Numbered from the stretch's first letter, positions 45,801-58,990 are shown. The stretch: 64,000 nucleotides of DNA from Vicugna pacos (GCF_048564905.1 NC_132995.1:1624501-1688500); one strand, 5' to 3'. The notes: generated by a model not told the origin, from the letters alone. Program-made: numbers and translations.

Positions 45801-48410
45801 TCCCATCTAGTAATCTGAATGGTGGCCCAAACAAGCAGACACAGACACTGCAGAAAAGGAAAATTACACCCCGTATGTCTGATGAATACAGATGTAAAAA
45901 TCCTCAACAAAACGTTATCAAGTTGACTATAACAATATGTAAAAAGGATCTTACTCCAATCGCAAGTGGGATTGATTCCAAGGGTCATTCGATATCCACA
46001 AACCAATCAGGGTGAGACCCCACATTAACAAAAGGAAGGATAAGAATCACATGATCTCCTCAATACACGCAGAAAATGCATTTGACAAAGCTCAGCATCC
46101 GTTCATGGCAGAAAGTCTGATGACAGTGGGTGTAGAGGGGCCATATCTCAACTGAATAAAGGACATTTGTGACAAACCCACAGCTAACATCATAGTCAAC
46201 AGGGAAAGCTGAAAGCATTTCCTCTAAAATCAGGGACAAGGCAAGGATGCCCGCTCTCACCACTCCTATTTAGCATGGTGTTGGAAGTCCCAGCCACAGC
46301 GGTCAGTCAAGAGAAGGGAATAAAAGGCTCTAGATTGGAAGAGAAGAAGTGAAGCTGTCACCATTTGCAGAGGGTGTGATAATATATGTGGAAAACCCTA
46401 AATCTCCACCAAAAAAATCTGTTAGAACTAAAAATGAATTCAGTGAAGTTGCAGGTTACAAGATGCAGAAATCTTTTGCTTTTCTCTATAGTAGTAATGA
46501 ACTGTCACAGAGAGAAAGCAAGACAGCAATCTGTTTAAAATCACATCAATAAGAATAAAATACCCAGGCATGATATTAATCAAGGAGGTGAAAAAACCAT
46601 AATTTTGGAACTCTAAAACATTGATAGAAAGAAATTGAAGATGATACAAAGATATGGAAAGATACCCCACGATTATCACTGGCAGTATTAATATTGTTAA
46701 ATGTCCATACCACCCAAAGCAAGCTACGGATTTAATGCAACCCCTATCAGAATACCCAGGACATTTTCACAGAACTGAACAAATAATCTGGAAACTCATA
46801 TGACACCACAAAAGACCCTGAATTGCCAGACAACACTGGGGAAAAAGAACAAAGCTGGAGGTATCACGGTCTCTGACTTCAGACTATCCTATAAAACTAC
46901 AGTAACCAAAACAGCATGGTACTGGCACAGAAGAGAGAGCCCAGAAATGGGCCTCCACACTTATAATCAATTACTCTCTGACACAGGAGGTAAGACTATA
47001 CAGTGGATAAAAAAGCCTCTTCAATAAGTAGTGCTGGGAAAGCTACCTGTACAAAAATGAAATTAGAACATTTTCTCACACAATACACAAAAATAAACTC
47101 AAACTGCCTTAAAGACCTCAATGTAAAGCCTGAAACCATGAAACCCTGAGAAGGGAACACAAGCGAAACACTCTTGGATGTAAATCATGGAGGTGTTTTC
47201 TGGATCAGTCTCCCAAGGTGAAGAAACAAAAACAAACATAAACAAATGGGGCCAAATTAAATGTCAAAGATTTTACACAGCCCCCCCCCATCACTGATAA
47301 AGATTCAGCCACGGCAGGGAGGGTACAGCTCAGTGGGAGAGCGTGTGCTCAGCACGCAGGAGGTCCTGGCTCCAACCCCCAGTACTTCCATTAAGATAAA
47401 TAAATAAACATGAACCTAATTGCCTCCCCCTCAAGGAAATAAAAAAAATAAAAATAGTTTAAGATGCAACCTAAGGAATGGGAGAAAACATTTGCAAATG
47501 TAATGACTGATAAGGGGTTAATACCCTGTATCTATGTAAACAGCTTATACAACTCAATATAAAAACAAAATAACCTGTTAAAAATGGACGGAAGACCTGA
47601 ATGCACATGTTTTTCCCAAGGAAGACGTACAGATGGCCAACATGCACACGAAAAGATGCTCAACATGCTTTACAAACTGCAAATTAGAGAAATGCAAACC
47701 CAAACCGCACAGAGACAGCACTTCACACCCGTCCAAATGGCTATCGTCAAAAAGTCTACAAATAACAAGCGCCGGTGGGCACGTGGAGAAAAGGGAGCCC
47801 TCGCAGAGTGTTTGTGGGAATGCACATCGGTGCGGCCACTACGGAAATCACTGCAGAGGGTCCTCCAAAGGATAAAAACAGACTAGCACACGATCCCGCA
47901 ATTCCACTCCTGCGTGTGTAACTGAAGAAAAAGAAAACACTGCTTTGAAAGGATGCATGCACCCCAGTGTTCACAGCAGCATTGTTTACAACTGCCAAGA
48001 TACGGAAGCCGCCTAGATCAACAGATGAATGGATACGAAAGGTGTGAGATATATATATTTATATATAATGTTACTAGTCATAAAAAGAAGGAAATTCTGC
48101 CATTTGCAACAACATGGATGAAGGTAGAAGTTATTACATTTAGTGAAATAAGTCAAACACAGAATGACAAATATTCTGGGTTATCACTTACATGTGGAAT
48201 CTAAAAAATAAAACCAACAAAGGAATATAACAAAACAGAAACAGACTCACAGTTATAGGGAACTAACTGTTGCTTATCAGTGAGGGGAGGGGCAAGATAG
48301 GGGGAGAGGATTAAAGATACAAACTATTCTATATAAAATAAATAAGCAATGAGGACGTATTGCTCAGCAAAGAAAAAATTAGCCATTATTTTGTAATAAG
48401 CTTAAATGGC
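45800..48410 (+). repeat. L1 fragment(s) with a nested SINE
   Basis: ORF2 words run from 45990 (TTCGATATCCACAAACCAAT) through 46900 (ACCAAAACAGCATGGTACTG) to the 3' UTR near 48380. The SINE at 47317 splits it. The part 45820-46720 is homologous to 59860-60760, so the L1 lay in the unit before duplication. Confidence 0.85.
47317..47455 (+). repeat. Camelid Vic-type SINE inside L1
   Basis: GAGGGTACAGCTCAGTGGGA, GTGTGCTCAGCACGCAGGAG and CCCAGTACTTCCATTAAG are followed by AAATAAATAAACATGAACCTAA. The insertion is younger than the L1 it interrupts; the equivalent L1 in copy C is not interrupted here because it ends earlier. Confidence 0.9.
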
Positions 48411-48539
48411 TCTTGGAGACTCCTGGCTCCGTGCACGGTCTCCTGGGTTGTCCAGTGCCCTGCCCACAGGACACCCCCCTCTGCCGGGGCAGGAAAACCA
48501 ACTGGTTACGGATAGACTTAGATAAACAATAACATTTCC

Positions 48540-50880
48540 TGGGCACTTTCCACCTTCCATCATGGTGCTGAGCACGTTACACAGATGATCTCATTTAATC
48601 TTCACCAAGTCCTATGAAGTAGGAATGAATGTCAGCCCCATTTTATAGATGAGAAAATAGAGGCTCATGAGACCTTTTTTCTAACGTGATCATTTCAAAT
48701 TTTGCACAAGAATCAAGACTCTATTGCTACTTTTATATTAGACTTTTTCAACTTCATGGGATTCAAATTTTCACATAACGTATGTTTAAAAAATAAAGTA
48801 TAGCTGTTTACATTTCTGCCCAAACCGCCCTTTTGCCAGAGAGCATCCTGGCTGTATCTACTGCAGGAGCTGTAGGAGAAAATTCTTGAGATCAGGGGTG
48901 GGCGCACTGTGGCTGGTCCAGCCCACAGCCTGTTTGTGTAAAGAAGGGTTTGTTGGCACAGCCACAACCATTCCTTAGGGAAAGTCTGGGCTGCTTTCAT
49001 GCAAAGTCCAGTAGCTGCGACACAGACCAGGTCGCCCAGAAAGGCTAGGATATTTGCCATGAGACCCTTGACCAAAAAAAGTGACTGAGTCTGATTTGAA
49101 CACATGCCAAACTGAAATAAATATGAGTGAAAGTGTGAGAACAGTTAGCAAAAGAAGGGAAACCCTTGGACTATGTGACTGACTCACAGTGTAAAAGATG
49201 TGCTGTGTTTGGGTCCAGAGCACACGCTCCCTACATGTGCTTGCAGGTGTGTGGTGTGTGTTTCTGCATCACCTAAGGAAAAGTTTAAGAAACACTGCGT
49301 ACGCTTTTAACATACACACTGATTCTCCTTTGCCAAAACGTGCTGGTCATGATCTTTTAAACTGGATTCGCGAATCATCTCGGGGTGCGACCCCACCTAG
49401 CCCAGCCCTCCCTGGGTGGCCAGGCACCATAGCAGATGGGCTCCTATTTGAGAGGCTGGGAGTCAGAGGCCCCCAGCTGGGCTGTGGGTGGCACCTCCCT
49501 TGGAGAATTTACCAGAAGACAGGAGGTGAAGTCACCACCGTGCTGAGCCTGCGCTTTGCACTTGCTGCAGGGGCAGCTTCTAGTGCAGACAGACCCAGGC
49601 CCTCTGGCTGGCTTTCATGCTCTCCAGAGCAGTTCCCGCATCCCTGGGAGGCCTGGAGCGTCCCCAGATAGGCCAGGGGCCAGGGTAGCGAGCACAGGGT
49701 GAGGATCTCCAAGGATCTGGTGCAGCTTTAAAACGGAGCCATATTTGTACTCCGTGTCTGAATCCTCCTAGAAATTATCTCAGGAGTAGGGCCGGGAGGT
49801 TTGGGGAGCAACACATGTGGCCAGATCTTCTTGTTTTTGTCTGTGAGACATCTGTGCATGGGGAGGAGTGGGCAGGTGGAGCGGCTTCCTCTAGTATAGA
49901 GAACAATGTGTCTGTGCGTATTCCAAGAGATTCCTTTTGGTTGCAATAATGGGAACCCAACAGCAACAAAACGGATTTATTGACTCCTGCACCTGGGAGG
50001 TTCCTTGCCTTGCCTGACGTTCTCTTTAACTCTAGAGACTGGAATGAGCAACTTGATGAAGATGCGACTCCACCGCCATCTCTCATCCCTGATCCTCTCT
50101 GCGTATTTTGTCTTGCTTTCCCTCCTGGGACAGGAGCATTCGCAACGATGGGGTAAAACAGCAACCAGGTGCCCCAGCATCGCAACCTTAGGGTGAAGAG
50201 GGATTTTATTTCTGCCACAAATTTTTAATCAATCCCAAGGAAGGGTCTCAAGGAGACCGCTATAACCCGTCGGGGGCGGGGGGAGGGGGCTGTAAGATCT
50301 AGGTATCTTTTTAAAAATAATGTTTGCAGTGAGGAAGTGTCACTTCTGTCATGTTTTGAAGAAGACTAACCAGGAAGATTAACCAATCACTGTGGCTGGA
50401 AAGGGTGAAGGTTTAGAGCACAGAGACCACCTAGAAAGCTGATGTCACCAAAGCAGGAGGTCATGGTGGCCGGTGTAGACTGGTGACAGCGGGGTGGACA
50501 GAAGTGGATGGTCTCAAGTTGTATAAATGTTGAGCCAACAGGCGTGCTAGGGACTGGACGAGGAAGATCAAGGAGAGGCGGGTGTCCTGGATGACTCCAT
50601 GGATTCTGGCTTGAGCCGCTTGAGGTACTAGGTTCCCAGATGGGGAGGACGTGGGAGGGGCAGAAATGGGATGATAAGGGTTCATTTGGTTTTGGTTGTG
50701 TTAATTTGGGTTGCATCCAGGGAGAGCTGGGAAGAGCTGAGTGTGCATTGTCTACAAATGTTTAATTGACCTGTGTGTCTGCCTATGTTTCAGATTGCCT
50801 TAATATTCACCCATTTCTGCGATTCCAGGAGCGCAGCACTGCCCAGTGCTGCACTTAGTGGGCGGGTTCTGCACATTTGT
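48540..50880 (+). repeat. Left block of duplication copy C
   Basis: Homologous to 30126-31900 (copy B). From about 50370 to its right end it is almost identical to 61450-61960 (copy D). A MIR is at 48540-48680. No gene is supported. Confidence 0.75.
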
Positions 50881-51425
50881 GTGTCTGATCTGCAGGTCGG
50901 TCTCAATTTGTCAGGTAGACGTACGAGGCTGAAGGACTGATTCTGAGATTTGAAAGTAAGCTCTTGTGAGTAGGAATTTGGGTGCAGTTCAAGAGGGAAG
51001 TCACAGTGGGCTTGTGAGTGGGGGAACCCTCAGGAGGGATAGGTCCCTGGGTGAGACAGGACGGACCCTGGGGTGTCAGACAGAGGTGGTCTGAGTGTTC
51101 CCATAGGGGGCCCTTCGAGTTTTGAGTCTGCAGGTGTTTGTGTTCTGAGTGTGTGTGCACCTGGGTGTGTGTAGTATTTGAAGCTCTGCGTGTCTGCACA
51201 TTTGTGTGTGTGTGTGTGTGCGCGCACCTGGGTGTTGCTGACCCTGTGAATGTGTTACTGCCTGTTTGTGTGTGTTTGAAGATGGGCAAGTAGGACTCTG
51301 AGGCCAAGGGTGGAGGGGGGGTCTCAGAGTTTCTGAAAGTATCGCATGTGCCTAGGAGTGTGCTTGTGTGATCCTGGGCAGGGGTCACCTCCCACCTGGG
51401 TGTCGTGCGTCTGATGATTCTACAG
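50881..51425 (+). other. Module C1 upstream part, GT-rich
   Basis: TCTGATCTGCAGGTCGGTCTC and the GT run at 51196-51222 repeat 20860-21240 of copy A. Nearly identical to 61963-62507 of copy D. Confidence 0.6.
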
Positions 51426-51594
51426 GTCACGCCCCACCCCCAGCCCCCCCTGACGGGTCCCCAGGCCCCTGTGCCTCTGAAGCCTGAGCCTCTTGCCTTT
51501 CCCTGGGAGCCCTGGACTGGACAGTGGGGAGGCGTCATGCGGGACAGGACGCAGTCCGAGACCAGGCAGGCGCACGGCAGTGGCAGGGACAGTG
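51426..51594 (+). other. Copy C upstream exon with an in-frame ATG
   Basis: Acceptor GATTCTACAG ends at 51425; donor GTAAGC starts at 51595. An ATG at 51537 opens the same 19 codons as in copy A, in phase with the exon at 54074. Confidence 0.45.
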
Positions 51595-51659
51595 GTAAGC
51601 GGAGGCTGGGGGCTTTCCTGCAGGAAGAACCCCCCCCGGCTCCCCCTCCCTAACAGCAC

Positions 51660-52180
51660 AGTTGCAGCAGCGCCGTGACGCGCGCCGGCGGCCCAGGCGT
51701 CTCCGCCGCCTGACTCGCGTTCGGGGGCGGGGGCGGGGGCGGGGGCACGCGGCTCGGAGCGGCCCCGCCGCGTCGGGCCCCGCGAGTGTGTGCACAGCGT
51801 CCCCGGGCGCGTCGGGAGCCGGTCCTGCGCGGCGCCGCGGCCGAGCACCGAGTAAGGCGGCGCCTGCCCGGGGGCCCGGGCGGGGCGGGGGGCGGCGGGG
51901 GGCCCGCCGGGCTGTGCGGGCGCGTCCGGGGCGGAGGGGCGCGGGAGCCCTGGGGCCGACGGGGCGCGCGGCGGGGCCCCTCGGGGAAGCCGCGTCCCCC
52001 CCCCCCCCCGAGGGCGGCCGGCGGCCGGGGGGCGAGTCCGGGTCCGAGGATTTCTCGGGCCGGGGGGAGGAGCGGAGACTGGAGGGGACGCAGGGGGCTG
52101 GGGCTGTCCTGAGAAGGGACGGCGGGGACTCCCTCCAGGAAGGGTGGTCGCGGGGAGGAGTCCGGATCCTGGTCCCGAGG
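51660..52180 (+). promoter_or_regulatory. CpG island of copy C with tandem GC boxes
   Basis: Four overlapping GC boxes lie at about 51722-51748. This copy has about 45 bp (51893-51938) that copies A and D lack and that the diverged copy B modules still show in part, so A and D share a derived deletion. Confidence 0.6.
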
Positions 52181-54073
52181 CTTTAGGGGGCAGGAGGGAC
52201 AGACCTGGGACTTCGTAGTTGGATGGCGGAGGCAGGAGGTGTGCGGGCTGGTCTGCACACCGGAGAGGGCAGTTGGGTATCGGGGGACTGTTAGAAAACT
52301 AGCCAAATAGAACTAAGGACATTGACTTGGGGAAATACATAGGATAGTTGGAGGGGTGGGCAGGGGCGGGGAGCCTCTCTGGATGTGTTGGGTGTTTGCT
52401 GAAGTCTCATAAGAAGGTTCCCAGATGAGAAGGACGCTTGGAAAAAGCTTTTAAGCCTCCAGTGATTGTGCGCGCGCCTGCGTGGGTGGGGGCGGGGAGC
52501 CCGCAGGGTGAGCGCATCTTAGAGGAGCCGCCCCTGGGGGATGGGCCCTGGGTGAGAATGAAGGGGGGCCGGGGTGTCAGACACGGGGAGATGGTGACTG
52601 TCATTAAAGCCTGTGCGTCTGCAGGTGTGTGTGCTGCGCGCGCGCGGGTCCACGACTGAGTACGAGGAGAGCGTTCAGCGCTGACAATCAGGCCTTCCCA
52701 CCTGAGTCGTGGGTGTCTCAGAGTTCCCCAGGGGAGTGCCTGCAGATGTGACTGTGTCTTTATGCCCTGGTTTCCCCAGTGTTCATCTGAAAATGTGTGT
52801 TTCCAGCAATTGTGTGTGTGTGTATCTGGCCAGGTGTTCCCACTGTTTGAAGCACCTTGTGCTTTGCAGGATTACGTGTGAGGCTCTGTGATTGGATCTA
52901 TGCTTCTTTAAAAGGCTTAGAGGAATAGGTTTAACTCTACATGACCACAGTGGATTCTGCGTGTGTGTGTATGTTAACTCAGATTTATTCTGCATGCTTG
53001 GTAATTTATTGTCCTCAGTTTTATGGAGATGAAAGCTTGCAGCACAGAGGTTATATAACCCTGAATCTGAGGTTGACAGGTAAAATACAGGACACATACT
53101 TCAATCTGAACTTCAGGTAAACAATTAATTACCTCTTAGTATAAGCATGTCCCAAATATTTCATGGGGCTTGCCTATACTTTAACATAATTTACTATGTT
53201 AAATAAAAAATGATTTTTTAAAACGTAGGCACAACCCATGCAGTGTTTGGGACCTAATGATACCAAAATTGGTTTGTGTATCTCACACTGAAATCTCAGT
53301 TCACCGTGTATTTGTTGTGATGTTGCTCTTTAATCTGGAAAAGTGGGTCCTTGAGGTTTCTCAGCTAGTGACCGGCAGGCTGGAATGCCACCATTCCACA
53401 CCCCGAGACACACTGGCCAGAGTCCTGCCCAGGATGAGGCTGGGGTGGAGACGGGGCCCAGGACCCCATCATTGAAACAGCTGTTAAGGACCATTAGTAC
53501 AGTGCGGGCCCCTCCCCAGGGGCTGTGGAGAGCGGTCCATGGACCGGCCCCCTCGTCTTCACAGCAGCCCTGAGAAGCAGCCAGTGGGCATCCTGCTCCA
53601 GCATGGGGCCCCACGGTCAGGGAGGTGAGGTCCAGGACTGGTCCACCTGGTCAGCTGCCTTGTAGCCGAAGGACAGCACTGAGGTACGGCAATGAGAATG
53701 CTGGGCATGGGCTGTACTTATTGAGCACCTGCTGTATGCCAGGTTCCAGAGGCTGATTTGATACCCAATTAACTAACTGAGTTGCACCTTGAAGGTGCAC
53801 TTTGTGCCATAATTTTTCTATTCTTTTCTTAAAGGGACATCAGCCCCAGACCCATGATCCCGCCCTCGTCCTTGCGCTCTCCCCTAATCACACTGTGGGC
53901 CCTGGAAGCAACTCCTGGAGGGAGGCATTTCCATCACGTCCCCTTGGCTGTCAGGAACCTGAAGACGTGGGGAAGGGACCCAGCTGCCCCATTCCACCCA
54001 GCTCCTGAGAACGGTAGTGGGATTCACACCCGGGCCAAGTGGCTCCATAACTGCTCTGGTCTCCTGCCCGTAG
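52181..54073 (+). other. Intron of copy C
   Basis: GT-rich module end to about 52960, then sequence about 85-90% like the 23000-24060 intron of copy A. The alternative exon of A and B (22632) has no clear equivalent. Confidence 0.5.
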
Positions 54074-54093
54074 GAAGGACCAGTGCTGTCACG

Positions 54094-57000
54094 ATGCTGC
54101 CTCTCAGCGCCGTCGAGGGCAAGGACACCGAGGAGGTGAAGACCACACCACCGGAGAAAGGAGGTGAGAGACACATGGGGTGAAAACTGTGCATGTGGTC
54201 GGGGGACAGTGTTCCTGGCACAGCTGACGGGGGAGGGCTGACCCCCTACTATGTCCCACTGAGCCCTCTGTCTTCTCTGAGGAAACGGGACAGTTCTGGG
54301 TAGGCGTCCCCTGCCTGACACAGGCAGCTGCGTGTCAGTGTCCCTTCCTCCTGGGCGGGGCCGCCCTGTGTGCACGGACTCCAGAGCCCTGCTGTCTCAC
54401 CCCAGCCCCTCCACTCACTGCCGTTCCCTGTCTGTGCTCTGTGGGTCTTCTGAATGCAATGAATGCATGTCTGTGGGCAGTGCTGTGCAACCTCCAGCAA
54501 GTATCCTAACCTCTCTGTGCCTTGGTTTCCTCATCTATAACATTGAATGAAGATAGTAGCCATCTCAGAGGGTCCTTATGAACAATCAAGTAAGCTACTA
54601 CGTGTAAAATACTTAAACGAGTGCCTGGCACAGAGCAAGGACTCCAGACGTGTTAGCTCTTGTCAGTGGTTTCACATTGAAGGTTTTATTATTATTGAGT
54701 TTCTCAACCCTCAGAGGGCAAGGTGGCTTCGTGACTCTTTTCCCCTCCCTCAGCCCTGCTTTCTGAGAACACTGAGGATCCGCCAAGCAAGCCCTCCAGG
54801 ATGAAGGGAAGAATGTCACTCAAAATCCTGCCTTTCTGTCCCCTGGTAAGCCTGCTGGGTTCCTCCCTCTTACCAGAGGACCCTGGGTTCTGAGAGGCCA
54901 GCACATGCACCACCCTCTCTGCCCAGCAGACCCTTGGGTGACTTAGACCCCTTGTTTCCGCGCCCCCAGGATGTGCCCTGTCTCCTGGGGGATGGTTTTC
55001 CTGTGGGATGCTGCCCTCTTTCCTGCCTCCTTTTCTTTCCTAATTCCTGCCTCTGCTCCGATGTCATCTCCTCCAGGAAGCCTCCCCTGGACACTTCCGC
55101 CTCATAGTTCTCTATTCTTTTCTCTTGCTGAATGTTTCAGAGTGATTGTTGCTGCCTGAGAGGATACCATGTATCTGTTCGCCATCTGTGTTCTCACTAG
55201 GCTAGTTCTGTGTGGTCGGGACCCTCCTCTGTTGTTCAGTGACACATCCTCACGTCTGGAACAGAAGTAACAAGCAGTAGACATTGTGTACACATGGGCT
55301 GAATAGATGGAGGAAGGAGTTAGGGATGGTCCCGCTGAGGCAGGCAGCTGTGGTGTGTCCACCTGTATCCATCCCCCCTTTTCAGCTGACACACTTGAGT
55401 TTCCTTGGGACACCACCTGTCTTCCATGCACTTTGGATGGATCTGGTCCATCCTCAGATCTGCTCCAGGTGCACCCAGATAATGCCCTGGGTCACCATGA
55501 TTGGTTGCAGGCTGGACGTGTGACTCCACCTTGACCAATAAGAACTGATCCTGAGGCTTCTGCTCCACCTCTGGAATTCTTAACAGGCCGGACCAGAGCC
55601 TGAGGGGCCCTGACGGGGACCGGGGAGAGGTCAGGGGGAGCACAGGGTCAGGATGCTCGCAAGATCATCTTCCCTTTTAGTGCCTGCAACTGTCCCAGGG
55701 AGGACTCTTTAAAAAGTCTTTTTATTAGGAACTAATGTGAGAATCAAAGATTTTACAAAAATAGCACAAAGATCATTCATGTTCAATGATGTTTAACTTT
55801 TTTTTGTACTTGCATGTTTTCATATATGTGTGTATATATTTATGTATGTGTATATTCCTCAGTGTGTATTGCCTTAGAATAAGAATATTCTGGTACATAA
55901 GCAGGGACTATGATAACCTTCAGGGTTTTTTTTTTTTTTGGACTGGTTTTTATCTCTTTTTTTTTAAAAAAAAAGCTAATCAGCTAATATTTCTCTTTTT
56001 ATTGAATTATTGTCAGTTTATAAAGTTGTGTTAACATCTGGTGTACAGCATAGTGATTCAGTTACACACACACATATATATATATTCCTTTTCATATTCT
56101 TTTTCACTATACCCTATTACAAGATATTCATCATACCCTATTGAATATAGTTCCCTGTATATAGTGTAGGACCTTACTGTTTATGTATTTTGTATTAGTA
56201 GTTAGTATCTGCAAATCCCAAACTCCCAATTTATCTCTCCATCTGCCTCCTTTCCCACATAGTAATCACAATTTGGTTTTCTACATCTGAGTCTGTTTCT
56301 GTTTTGTAAATAAGTGCATTTGGCCCATTTTTTAGATTCCACATATGAGTGATATTATGTAGTATTTTTCTTTCTCCTCCTGGCTTACTTCACTTAGTAT
56401 GATGATCTCCAGGTCCATTCATGTTGCTGCAAATGGCATTATTTTATTCTTTTTTATGGCTGAGTAATATTCCATTGTATAAGTACACCACAACTTCCTT
56501 ATCCAGTCATCTGTTGATGGACATTTAGGTTGCTTGCATGTCTTGGCTGTTGTAAATAGTGCTGCTGTGAACACAGGGGTGCATGTATCTTTTCGAATTA
56601 GAGTTTCCTCCAGCTATATGCACAGGAGTGGGATTACTGGATCATATGATAAGTATTTTTAATCTTTTAAGGAATCTCGATACTGTTTTCCATAATGGCT
56701 GCACCAGACTACATTCCCACCCACAGTGTAGGAGGGTTCCCTTTTCCCCACACCCTCTCCAGCATTTTATTGATGCCCATCCTGACTGGTGTGAGGTGAT
56801 ACCTTGGTGCAGTTTCGATTGGCATTTCTCTGGCCATTAGTGATATCGAGCATTCTTTCATGTGCCTGTTGGCTGCTTGTATGTCTTCACTTGAGAAATG
56901 CTTGTTTAGGTCTTTTGCTCATTTTTGGATGGGTGGTTTGGTCTTTCGTTATTGAGTTGTATGAGCTGTTTGTACATTCTGGAAATTGAGCTCTTGTCAG

Positions 57001-57553
57001 TGACATCATTGGCAAATACGTCCTCCCATTCCGTAGGCTGTCTTTTTGTTTTGTTTATACGTTCCTTTGCTGTGCAAAACTTCTAAGTTTAATTAGGTCT
57101 CATTTGTTTATTTTTGCTTTTATTTCTATTGCCTCGGTAGACTGCTGATGGAGCACTTATTAATATTCCATTAGACAGAAGTGTAGACTGAGGCAGGAGA
57201 AGGTCAGGTCATTTGCCCAAGGATCCCCAGCCGTGCAAGGTCAAGTTGGAATTTAACGCCAGGTGGGCAGGCCCCTGAGTCCATGTGCTCGGTGCCCACA
57301 CTGAGGGAGAACTGGCTCTACCCAGGGCACTAACATTCTCTTCCTTCTTCTCTGTTCTCTCTGCTTCCAGCCAAGCTTTTGCTTCACCTATTACCTGGAA
57401 CCAGATGACTCTGATTCTGATTCGGAAACTCCTCCTGAGCCTTTGAAACCGGATTCAAATTGCACAATCATTCCTATCCTTGGTTTAGAGTTTAAGGAAA
57501 TCAAGGTGTGGGAATGTCCCCTGTGCTGTCTCACCTTTTTCTCTGCTTCCTAA
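54094..57553 (+). CDS. Copy C of the unrecognised three-exon gene (114 aa)
   Basis: Joined exons: 54094-54163 (within exon 54074-54163), 54754-54845 and 57371-57553, stop TAA. Acceptors are GCCCGTAG, TCCCTCAG and GCTTCCAG; donors are GTGAGA and GTAAGC. The ATG has A at -3. Product: [60 protein letters not shown], an Ile/Leu-rich spacer and the end [17 protein letters not shown]. It is the most diverged of the three copies but has the same 23+31+60 residue exon pattern. A reversed L1 (55930-57130) sits in the last intron without touching splice sites. A canonical AATAAA follows at 57649. Function unknown. Confidence 0.72.
54470..54690 (+). repeat. MIR SINE (copy C intron)
   Basis: Same insertion as at 24540 and 40180. 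Confidence 0.8.
54846..57370 (+). other. Last intron of copy C
   Basis: Its ends match the last introns of A and B; its middle is the L1 insertion 55930-57130. No additional exon was found. Confidence 0.6.
55930..57130 (-). repeat. L1 insertion, reversed, in copy C intron
   Basis: The reverse L1 3' UTR (GTGTACAGCATAGTGATTCA, GATATTCATCATACCCTATT) is followed by ORF2 words (GGCTGAGTAATATTCCATTG, CCATTCCGTAGGCTGTC). It is absent from the same intron of A and B and is 5' truncated near 57130. Confidence 0.9.
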
Positions 57554-57648
57554 ACCTGACATCCCTCTGCTTCCCGCTCTCAGCTGGGTGCCCCTGAAAC
57601 TTGCATGCCGGGCTACTGTGATCTAAAAGTCCAAAATACAGCTGCTTA

Positions 57649-57654
57649 AATAAA
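57649..57654 (+). terminator. Poly(A) signal of copy C
   Basis: AATAAA lies 96 bases after the stop, followed by a GT-rich GGTGGTGGTCTCC stretch. Copies A and B have AATAAG and AATGAG at the same place. Confidence 0.55.
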
Positions 57655-58990
57655 TCAGATGAGATATCTCTCTCCTGGTGGTGGTCTCCTTGGGCCAAGG
57701 TGCTACAGCCCCCTGGAGTCGGGAGCTGGGGTTCTTTGATCTTGGTGCTCTGTGCACGTGGTGAAGAGGGTTGGCCCCACATTCAGTCCACATTCTGGCT
57801 CATGGGAAGGGGGATGAGGGAGGGGAGAGACACACTTTAGTCCTTCAAAGGGCAACTCCTACAGGATGTCCAGGTCACGTTCCCGCAAACCTCCTTGGCC
57901 AGAACAGTCACATGAGCACATGCAGATACAAGAGGTGCCGGGAAGGGTAGTCCTCCGCTGGGCAATCACGTGCTCACCTAATAACGTCTGTTATTATAGG
58001 AAAGGAGGATGCAGATTCTGTCCACCCCGGACCTGGTCTGTTATGTTAATTCATCCCCAGCTCCAGGGTGTGATGGGTACGTGTGAGTGAATACATTTAC
58101 TCCTCAGTACTGCACATCTCTCTCCCATTCACCAAGATTTTCCTCCTTTTGTAAACAAATTGTTAGAATAATGAATATTTCTTGAGCACTGGCCATGTGG
58201 TAGACCCTGAACTAATTTCTTTATCTTTTTTAATCACTTAGTGCTCACAACCATAGAGCTGGTTCTGTTATTAACCATCTCTCCGAGATAAGAGAGCAGA
58301 GGCACACAGAGGTCATGTCACTTGCTCAAGGGCTCACGGTCGTAAGCAGTTGAGTCACGACTCAGACCCAGGCAGCCTGGCTCCAGAGTGTGTGTCCTTG
58401 CCCATCCCGGGGTCTGCCTCGCAGACGTGGACACGGGGAGATTCCCAGAGGCCCTGCAAGTCTGAGTGAAGGAGCCTCTTCCAGCGTTCACAGCCTCCAT
58501 TCACTGACCTCTTCAGGTGTCACATAGATACGTGGACCACGCACGTACAGCACTTACCGTAGCCGCGATAATGCCTCTTAACCACAGCAGCAAGTCCAGA
58601 GAAGCTGTCGACTGAAATAAAACTGCACAACTCGAGAGCTGCATTTTCAGTTTTTCTTGGGAACTTACTGCGCCCATAGCCCGGGTCACAGCCTCTCAGC
58701 CCTGAGGAACTGCTTGAAAGAGGTAGGGAGGGAGGTCAGTTCACATGTGCCTTTGTTGAGAGGTTGTCTGTAGAAGGGTCATTTGCAGTCAAGCACACAT
58801 GTCTGGAGAAGGTTCCTGTTTGTCATGAGGAACACATATGCCACTTAATAATTTTAGTGCCTGTCTAATTATGGAAAGAAGCAAGAATCTTGGTTCATTA
58901 AGTTTCTTCCTGAAAATATCTAAGTATCTGAAAACCTGCCCGCTGCCTTTTTTCAGAGTGTGGAGTATCCCACCCTGCCTTCCCCTGAAC
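57655..58990 (+). other. 3' flank of copy C
   Basis: Positions 57825-58610 are near-identical to copy B (43735-44520), including a MIR at 58170-58420. Outside that tract the two differ by 10-20%. No gene. Confidence 0.5.
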
